A program made the translations under genes and the position numbers. DNA of 64,000 nt from Caulobacter vibrioides OR37 (lineage in GTDB: Bacteria; Pseudomonadota; Alphaproteobacteria; Caulobacterales; Caulobacteraceae): positions 62,001 to 126,000 of the forward strand of contig NZ_APMP01000010.1 in NCBI RefSeq assembly GCF_000372645.1, written 5' to 3'. The notes under the pieces are model-generated. The model saw only the letters and a program-made list of their open reading frames with translations. It was not told the origin of the DNA and made no database searches. Of the stretch, positions 58,526 to 64,000 are shown in pieces (the first letter of the stretch is position 1; the number at the start of each line of letters is the position of its first letter).

Positions 58526-58598
58526 GGCGGTGTTCCCGGGGAGCGAACGGTTGTGGTGATTCCAAGCTAGGCGTCCAATCGCTTCGCTCCAAGTAAGA

Positions 58599-59405
58599 TC
58601 AGACGTCCTTGCGGCCCGGCGCCTGTGGAACGGGCGCCGGATGAGCCGGAATCGGACGTTCGCCGCCCCGCCGCGCCGGCGTCGGTCCCGCGGGGCTGGG
58701 TAGGAGGACGCCGGGCGCGAAGACCCGGGCGCGGGCGCGGTGGCCGCGCGGCTTGACCGCGAAGGTCTGCTTGATCGCCTCCATCAGGATCAGGCCGGCG
58801 AAGCGCGGCCACAGGCGCGCGCCGACCTGTTCGAACCCTTCCGACCAGCCGGCCATGGCGCCGAACGGCGGGACATAGAGCGCCCGGGTCCAACCCGCCG
58901 GCTCCAGCTCGGCGTCGCGGATCAGGCGTTCCAGCTGGCTTCGACTATAGGGACGGCCGTGGCCGAACGGCGTGGTCTCCGCCCCCGCCCACGCGCCGTC
59001 GCGGGACGCCACGGCGACGATCAGCCGGCCGGTCGGCGCCATCACCCGGCCGATCTCGGCCAACAGGGCCGCCGGATCGTCGGCTTCCTCCAGGGCGTGA
59101 ACCGCCAACACGCGGTCGAACATGGCGTTGGGCAGCGGCAGCGCCGCTTCCTCGACGAGGCAAGCCTGGTTGCGCTCGCCCAGCGGCCAGACCTCGACGC
59201 CCTGCTGGGCGGGCATGGCGGCCACCACGCGCCGGGCGTTGAGGCGCGCGGCGTCCAGAAACGGCGTCGCATAGCCCAGGCCCAGCACGTCCAGGTCGCG
59301 GACATCGCCCCAGGCCTCGACGACCTTGCGCGTCAGCATGGTCCGCGCGGCGCGTCCCAGAGGCGCGGCATAGAAGGCCCGCAGGTCGAGCACGTCGCGA
59401 CGCAT
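58599..59405 (-). CDS. Class I SAM-dependent methyltransferase
   Basis: 268 residues. Methyltransferase core with LDVLGLGYATPFLDAAR (motif I, variant), LPLPNAMFDRVLAVHALEEADDPAALLAEIGRVMAPTGRLIVAV and GRPYSRSQLERLIRDAELEP. The Pro/Arg-rich C-terminal tail appears disordered. It faces gloB across 64 bases, a pairing common in alphaproteobacteria. The substrate is unknown. Confidence 0.85.
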   Translation of the reverse strand: MRRDVLDLRAFYAAPLGRAARTMLTRKVVEAWGDVRDLDVLGLGYATPFLDAARLNARRVVAAMPAQQGVEVWPLGERNQACLVEEAALPLPNAMFDRVLAVHALEEADDPAALLAEIGRVMAPTGRLIVAVASRDGAWAGAETTPFGHGRPYSRSQLERLIRDAELEPAGWTRALYVPPFGAMAGWSEGFEQVGARLWPRFAGLILMEAIKQTFAVKPRGHRARARVFAPGVLLPSPAGPTPARRGGERPIPAHPAPVPQAPGRKDV

Positions 59406-59469
59406 TGAGTCTCCCGTCTATAGGCCCCATCCTTGTAGGCGCGCCCGTTCCCCCGCACCAGAGCACCCC

Positions 59470-60219
59470 ATGCCCGTGACCGTTCACCAGTTTCCCTGCC
59501 TGTCCGACAACTACGGCTTCCTGGTCCGCGACGCGGCGACCGGCCGGACGGCCTGCATCGACACGCCCGACGCCGCCGCGATCCTGGCGACGCTGAACAA
59601 GCTGGGCTGGATTCTGGACCTGATCCTCAACACCCACTGGCACCCCGACCACGCCGGCGGCAACGAAGCGGTCAAGGCGGCGACGGGCGCCACGATCGTC
59701 GGTCCCGCGGAGGTGACCCGCATCGCGCCGCTGGATCGCGTCGTGGTCGGCGGTGAAGTGGTCATGCTGGGCGAGACCCGCTTCGACGTCCTGGACGTCG
59801 GCGGCCACACCCTGGGCCATATCGCCTATCACGACGCGGCCGACGCCATCGCCTTCGTCGGCGACACCCTGTTCGCGCTGGGCTGCGGCCGGCTGTTCGA
59901 GGGAACGCCGGAGCAGATGTGGGACTCGCTGAGCCGCCTGACCGACCTGCCCGACGAGACCACCGTCTATTGCGCTCACGAATACACCGCCTCGAATGCG
60001 CGCTTCGCCCTGTCGGTCGACGACTCACCGGCGCTGAAGACCCGCGCCGAGGCGATCTTCGCCGCGCGCGAACGCGGCGAGGCGACCGTGCCGACCTCGA
60101 TCGCCGCCGAAAAGGCGACCAACCCGTTCCTGCGCGCCCCGCTGCTGCGGCCGGACGCGCGGACGCCGGCCCAGGCCTTCGGCGAGATCCGGGCCGCCAA
60201 GGACAGCTTCAAGGGATGA
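59470..60219 (+). CDS. gloB: Hydroxyacylglutathione hydrolase (glyoxalase II)
   Basis: 249 residues, metallo-beta-lactamase fold. NTHWHPDHAGGN is the zinc-binding motif, GGHTLGHIAYHDAADAIAFVGDTLFALGCGRLFEGTPEQMWDSLSRL holds further ligands and YCAHEYTASNARFAL is diagnostic of glyoxalase II. The C-terminus has the substrate-binding NPFLRA segment. It hydrolyses S-lactoylglutathione in methylglyoxal detoxification. The next gene overlaps its stop by four bases. Confidence 0.95.
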   Translation: MPVTVHQFPCLSDNYGFLVRDAATGRTACIDTPDAAAILATLNKLGWILDLILNTHWHPDHAGGNEAVKAATGATIVGPAEVTRIAPLDRVVVGGEVVMLGETRFDVLDVGGHTLGHIAYHDAADAIAFVGDTLFALGCGRLFEGTPEQMWDSLSRLTDLPDETTVYCAHEYTASNARFALSVDDSPALKTRAEAIFAARERGEATVPTSIAAEKATNPFLRAPLLRPDARTPAQAFGEIRAAKDSFKG

Positions 60220-60683
60220 ATGCGCGCGTGACCGACAAGGGACTTTCGGGCGACCTGGGCGCCAAGGAAATCATCCGGCTGCTGGACATGCGGCCTCACC
60301 CCGAGGGCGGCTGGTACGCGCGGACCTTCGAGGACGCGGCAGGCCCGGACGGCCGCGCTTACTCGACGTGTATCTATTACCTGCTGGAAGCCGAGCAGAT
60401 GTCGGCTTGGCACCGCGTCGACGCGGTCGAGACCTGGCACTGGTACGCCGGCGCCCCGATCTCGCTGACCCTGTCGCCGCCCGACGGCAAGGGCGCGACC
60501 GCCCACGTGCTGGGTCCGGACCTGCGCGCCGGTTGCCGGCCGCAGGTCGTGGTCCCCAACGGCTGGTGGCAGACCGCCGTCAGCCTGGGCGCCTGGACCC
60601 TGGTCGGCTGCACGGTCGCCCCCGGGTTCCGGTTCGAGGGCTTCGAGCTGGCCCCGCCCGACTGGCGTCCCTCCAAGGCCTGA
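60216..60683 (+). CDS. Cupin-fold DUF985 family protein
   Basis: 155 residues from an ATG overlapping the gloB stop. DUF985 marks are KEIIRLLDMRPHPEGGWYARTFED, STCIYYLLEAEQMSAWHRVDAVETWHWYAG and VVVPNGWWQTAVSLGAWTLVGCTVAPGFRFEGFELA. It forms a single small beta-barrel that may bind a sugar or metal; no activity is proven. Coupling to gloB suggests a link to carbonyl detoxification, which is only a guess. Confidence 0.9.
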   Translation: MNARVTDKGLSGDLGAKEIIRLLDMRPHPEGGWYARTFEDAAGPDGRAYSTCIYYLLEAEQMSAWHRVDAVETWHWYAGAPISLTLSPPDGKGATAHVLGPDLRAGCRPQVVVPNGWWQTAVSLGAWTLVGCTVAPGFRFEGFELAPPDWRPSKA

Positions 60684-60728
60684 TCCGGAGCGCGCGAGGG
60701 GTGCGGCGGAGTGTCGCGGGCGCCCGAC

Positions 60729-60740
60729 ATGGGTACCCAT
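60729..60740. promoter_or_regulatory. Perfect 12-bp palindrome upstream of the winged-helix gene
   Basis: ATGGGTACCCAT is a perfect palindrome in the 148-base gap between the cupin gene and the regulator start at 60832. It could be an operator for the adjacent regulator. A single palindrome of this length can also occur by chance. Confidence 0.35.
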
Positions 60741-60831
60741 AGTGGGCAATTCGGTCGCATGGCGTCGTTATGTGAGCCGTGCAATCCTTTTCCGGCCGCT
60801 ATCCCGCGTGACCAGGGGAACCGAGTTATCC

Positions 60832-61272
60832 ATGTCCGATGAGTACGCCAATGCGCGCGCGGCCACCCGCTACGCGACGGATTACATCCTGCGCTGGGTC
60901 GAGATCGCTAACGAAGTCCACGGGTCCGACCTGCTGTACGCCTTGGTTTTCACCACGCTTTGGGCCGGCAACTGCTCGCATATCCGGGGCGGCGTCTATT
61001 CGGATGTCGATGACGTCCCACCCGACCACGAACGTCGCCCCCTGACCGTGCGCCAAGTCGCGGACTCGCTGGGCCTGCCCTACGAGACCGTGCGGCGCCG
61101 GTTCGTCGAGATGCTGGAAAAGGGCATGGCCCAGCGCGTGGGCCGCGAGGGCTTCATCGTGCCGCAGTCGGCGCTGTCCCGGCCTGAAATGGTGCAAGGT
61201 CTCAAGCGCTCGCACCAGAGCCTGACGCGCTTCCTGAAGGAACTGAAGTCGATCGGGATCGAAGCGGCTTAG
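60832..61272 (+). CDS. Winged-helix transcriptional regulator, Crp-type C-terminal HTH
   Basis: 146 residues from the ATG at 60832; the frame runs 30 codons upstream without a better start. The N-terminal half is helical (YATDYILRWVEIANEVHGSDLLYALVFTTLWAGNCSHI). Residues about 73-120 form a helix-turn-helix with wing (RPLTVRQVADSLGLPYETVRRRFVEMLEKGMAQRVGREGFIVP), like the DNA-binding part of Crp/Fnr proteins but without their cyclic nucleotide domain. The ligand and targets are unknown. It stands alone between the cupin gene and a convergent LacI regulator. Confidence 0.8.
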   Translation: MSDEYANARAATRYATDYILRWVEIANEVHGSDLLYALVFTTLWAGNCSHIRGGVYSDVDDVPPDHERRPLTVRQVADSLGLPYETVRRRFVEMLEKGMAQRVGREGFIVPQSALSRPEMVQGLKRSHQSLTRFLKELKSIGIEAA

Positions 61273-61282
61273 GATAAACGGT

Positions 61283-62320
61283 CTAGACGCTCGATCCGCG
61301 GACGATCAGCTCGACCGGGGCCATCACCGACGGCGCGTCTTCGCCCGCCATGCGGCGGAACAGAAGATCGACCATGGTCTGGGCGCCATGCTCCAGGTCC
61401 TGGCGGAGGGTGGTCAGCGGCGGCGCCCCGTAACGCGCCAGCATGATGTCGTCGAAGCCGACGACGGCCACATCGCCGGGCGCGCTTCGTCCCGCCTCGC
61501 GAAGAGCCTCCAGCGCGGCCAGGGCGATAACATCCGAGAAGGCGAAGACCGCGTCGAACGAAGGGCCCGAGGCGATGAACCTGGCCACATCGTCCCGCGC
61601 CTCTTGCAGGCTGTGGGAGACCGGCGCGACCAGGGCCGGGTCGAACGTCAGACCGGCCTCCGCCAGTCCCCGACGGTAGCCTTCGAACCGCTGCGCGGCC
61701 TCCGGCGCTTCGGTCGCGCCGAAAAAGGCGATGCGCTCGCGCCCCAAGCCCGCCAGATGGGCCACGGCCAGCCGTCCGCCCTCCAGATGATCGCCGCCCA
61801 CCGCGCAGTAGCGCTGGCCGGGCAGCTGGGCGCCCCAAACGACCATCGGCCTGTAGGTGTCGGCGACGGCGTTCAGCGCCGCGTGCTCGACGCTCTGGCC
61901 GATCAGGATCAGGCCGTCCGCGCGCTGCGACTGGATGATCCGCTCCAGCCAGCCCGGCTCGGTCGCGATCACCTTGTGAACCAGGACGGCGTAGCCGCGC
62001 CGGGCTATCTCGTCGACGAGCCGACCGACCATTTCCAAGAGGAACGGGTCGGATATGAGCCGGCCGGTCTGGTGCGGCAGGGGAATGACGACCCCGATGA
62101 TGTCGGTTTTGCGCAGGCGAAGGCTGCGGGCCGACTGGTTGACCACATAGCCATGGGTCCGCGCGATCTCGACGATCTGATCACGGAGCGTCTTGGGGAT
62201 CAGGGGATTGCCCGCCAGGGCGCGCGACACCGTCGAGATCGAGACGCCCGCCATGCGCGCGATGTCGGCCATCTTCAGCCGTCCGCGTTCAGGAACCTTG
62301 GCCGGGTCGGATTGATCCAT
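61283..62320 (-). CDS. LacI-family transcriptional regulator
   Basis: 345 residues. Helix-turn-helix KMADIARMAGVSISTVSRALAGNPLIPKTLRDQIVEIARTHGYVVNQSARSLRLRKTDIIGVVIP (about 16-80), then a sugar-binding domain ending VVGFDDIMLARYGAPPLTTLRQD. No transport or catabolic gene lies beside it in this window, so it regulates at a distance or its targets lie elsewhere. It has no evident connection to the pectin region. A GC-rich dyad GGCGCGC-N6-GCGCGCC occurs at 62343-62362 upstream. Confidence 0.92.
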   Translation of the reverse strand: MDQSDPAKVPERGRLKMADIARMAGVSISTVSRALAGNPLIPKTLRDQIVEIARTHGYVVNQSARSLRLRKTDIIGVVIPLPHQTGRLISDPFLLEMVGRLVDEIARRGYAVLVHKVIATEPGWLERIIQSQRADGLILIGQSVEHAALNAVADTYRPMVVWGAQLPGQRYCAVGGDHLEGGRLAVAHLAGLGRERIAFFGATEAPEAAQRFEGYRRGLAEAGLTFDPALVAPVSHSLQEARDDVARFIASGPSFDAVFAFSDVIALAALEALREAGRSAPGDVAVVGFDDIMLARYGAPPLTTLRQDLEHGAQTMVDLLFRRMAGEDAPSVMAPVELIVRGSSV

Positions 62321-62476
62321 GATCTGACAATAGAACCTTGGAGGCGCGCGAAAGGGCGCGCCGGCGTCGCACTGGGCGGCGCAACGGCGCCGTCGGCTAA
62401 CACTGCTATTCGGGCCGGGTAAATGGCGACTAAGACTTTATGGTTACGCTTTCCGGACGCTTCGCCGCCTCGGATA

Positions 62477-63259
62477 TCAGCGATTCATCACCTTGAGGAT
62501 GCGCTTGGACGATGGCCGTCCGGCCAGGCCCTCGCCCGGGGCGTAGGTGACGATCAGCTCGCCGTCCTTGACCTGGGCGCCGGGCTTGTGGCCCTCGGCC
62601 AGCAGCACGCGCATGATCTTGGCCAGGACCGAACGGTCCTTGCGGGCCGCGCGTTCGAAGGCCTCGGCCGTCAGGGTGGCGGAGTCGGCGATCAGCACCG
62701 AGGTCTCGGGACGCGCGTCCTGCAGCGTGGCGAACTCGATCTGGCGCTGGGCCACGCGGCTGGCGCGGTTGGCGGCCAGGGCCAGACGCTGGAACAGGGC
62801 CGCCACCGAAAGCACGGCCGGCGGCTGGATCGACGAGGCCCGGCCCGACAGCGCCGCCGCCGCGCCCATCGGCGCGTCGTCCGTGAACAGAATCACGCCG
62901 CCAAGCTTGGTGACCCGCAGAACGGGCTCACCGAGGTCGTTGCGATAGATGACGTCGCCGCGCGAGGCCGGCTGGGGCGACAGCACCCAGACCTCGTTGC
63001 TGTTGTCGAATTTCATCAACGGCTGAGGCGAGGCCTGATCGAAGATGAATCCGCCGCCACCGTCGGAGACGTAACGCGCCACCGGCGGCGCGGCGCTCAT
63101 GCGGTGGGTGTCCGGCGGACCGTGGCGTCCCAGCAGGGCGTCGCGCAACCCGTGCGGCCCCTGCTGGGCGAAGGCGGTCCCCGCCAAGGCCAGCGAGGCG
63201 ACGATCGCCAGGACGCAGCGCGTCCCCAGGTCGTTCAGCTCCACCTTACGAAATATCAT
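62477..63259 (-). CDS. Secreted DUF4908-like protein of unknown function
   Basis: 260 residues with a signal peptide (LNDLGTRCVLAIVASLALAGTAFAQ). The rest is soluble: ARYVSDGGGGFIFDQASPQPLMKFDNSNEVWVLSPQPASRGDVIYRNDLGEPVLRVTKLGGVILFTDDAPMGAAA, then Ala/Arg-rich helices. The pattern resembles DUF4908 proteins of Caulobacterales, recalled without a search. No active-site motif was seen. It lies between the LacI regulator and the phaB-like gene and is probably monocistronic. Confidence 0.75.
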   Translation of the reverse strand: MIFRKVELNDLGTRCVLAIVASLALAGTAFAQQGPHGLRDALLGRHGPPDTHRMSAAPPVARYVSDGGGGFIFDQASPQPLMKFDNSNEVWVLSPQPASRGDVIYRNDLGEPVLRVTKLGGVILFTDDAPMGAAAALSGRASSIQPPAVLSVAALFQRLALAANRASRVAQRQIEFATLQDARPETSVLIADSATLTAEAFERAARKDRSVLAKIMRVLLAEGHKPGAQVKDGELIVTYAPGEGLAGRPSSKRILKVMNR

Positions 63260-63391
63260 GTGATCGTACTGCCCGCCGACTAGGGCGAATCTTGGACGTC
63301 AAAACGTCCGTTCTCCAAAGCCGCGCGCATGAGGCCAAAAGGTCGCACTGGCCGTCAAGCGCGGGCTTCGGAGGGCCGAGGCCGGCGAGCC

Positions 63392-64000
63392 TCAGGCCAT
63401 GTACTGGCCGCCGTTCAGGGTCAGCGTGGCGCCGGTGACGAAGCCGGCCCGCTCGCCCGCGAGGAACGACACCATGTCGGCGATCTCCTCGCCCCGGCCC
63501 AGGCGACCGACGGGGATGCCGGCGATGATGCCGGCCAGGACGTTTTCCGGCACGGCCGCCACCATCTCGGTGTCGATATAGCCGGGACAGATGACATTGA
63601 CCGTCACGCCCTTCTTGGCGTTCTCCAGGGCCAGGGCCTTGGTGAAGCCGATCAGGCCGGCCTTGGCGGCCGAATAGTTGGTCTGACCCATCTGACCCTT
63701 CTGGCCGTTGATCGAGCTGATATTGACGATGCGGCCCCAGCCGCGCTCGCGCATCCCCTCGATCACCGGCCGGGTCATGTTGAAGGCCGAGTCCATGTTG
63801 ACCCGGATGACCTCGGACCACTGCTCGTAGGTCATCTTGTGCAACATGCCGTCGCGGGTGATGCCGGCGTTGTTGACCAGGATCTCGATGGGACCGAGCT
63901 CGGCCTCGACCTTCTTCACCGCCGCCTGGCAGTCCTCGAAGTGGCCGACATTGCCCTTCACGACCATCACGCCCAGCTCCTTGGCGCAGGCCTCGGCGGC
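63392..64000 (-). CDS. phbB: Acetoacetyl-CoA reductase (3' part of gene, cut by window edge)
   Basis: About 203 C-terminal codons of a short-chain dehydrogenase. LVNNAGITRDGMLHKMTYEQWSEVIRVNMDSAFNMTRPVIEGMRERGWGRIVNISSINGQKGQMGQTNYSAAKAGLIGFTKALALE holds the Ser and YxxxK active site. The NVICPGYIDTEMVAAVPENVLAGIIAGIPVGRLGRGEEIADMVSFLAGE segment closely matches PhaB/PhbB rather than FabG. It reduces acetoacetyl-CoA to 3-hydroxybutyryl-CoA for polyhydroxybutyrate synthesis. The cofactor-binding N-terminus lies outside the window. Confidence 0.9.
   Translation of the reverse strand, partial: AAEACAKELGVMVVKGNVGHFEDCQAAVKKVEAELGPIEILVNNAGITRDGMLHKMTYEQWSEVIRVNMDSAFNMTRPVIEGMRERGWGRIVNISSINGQKGQMGQTNYSAAKAGLIGFTKALALENAKKGVTVNVICPGYIDTEMVAAVPENVLAGIIAGIPVGRLGRGEEIADMVSFLAGERAGFVTGATLTLNGGQYMA

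Overview
The window is GC-rich DNA from an alphaproteobacterium, most probably Caulobacter or a close relative. This is judged from the many TonB-dependent receptors, the tightly packed ATGA-overlapping operons, the Caulobacterales-type small proteins and the palindromic intergenic repeats. No species is claimed.

Layout. (1) 1-3054: an RND multidrug efflux operon (adaptor, pump cut by the window edge) on the minus strand, with a divergent TetR repressor and a 24-bp inverted repeat in front of it. (2) 3125-5394: molybdate uptake genes modA-modB facing a ModE-type regulator across a ModE-box-like palindrome; no modC is present. (3) 5489-10741: a FecI-type sigma factor, FecR anti-sigma factor, TonB receptor with an STN signalling domain, and an exported metallo-beta-lactamase-fold hydrolase, all on the plus strand. 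(4) 10992-43677: a large pectin/rhamnogalacturonan-I utilisation region. It holds three TonB receptors, three GH28-type beta-helix enzymes, GH43, GH105 fused to DUF4861, GH106, PL10, PL22, a DUF4450 protein, a six-hairpin glycosidase-like protein, a LacI-type repressor and a RhaT-type sugar/proton symporter. Large polymers would be cut outside or at the surface (PL10, GH28), oligomers would be imported by the receptors, trimmed in the periplasm (GH105, GH106, GH28, GH43, PL22), and sugars passed inward (RhaT). Three promoters in this region pair a LacI-type operator (core ACCGGT) with a second AT-rich dyad. (5) 43873-47429: a 3.4-kb decayed genomic island between a 55-bp partial copy of tRNA-Arg(ACG) and the intact gene. 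It contains a hipB-like regulator, an internally deleted hipA, an N-terminal fragment of a DISARM DrmD-like helicase, an unrecognised protein with a possible HEPN motif and a frameshifted excisionase-like HTH, but no integrase.

(6) 47682-64000: ordinary chromosome. A gamma-glutamyltransferase is followed by a minus-strand operon sixA-like / DUF952 / pyrD / TVP38 / histidine kinase / small gene, the last split by a palindromic repeat. Next come metX-metW-EEP hydrolase, a phospholipase D-like protein, an orphan P-II protein, a methyltransferase facing gloB-cupin, a winged-helix regulator, a second LacI regulator, a DUF4908-like secreted protein and the 3' part of an acetoacetyl-CoA reductase gene.

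Functional assignments rest on motifs read by eye. Start codons were chosen from ribosome binding sites, signal peptides and overlaps.
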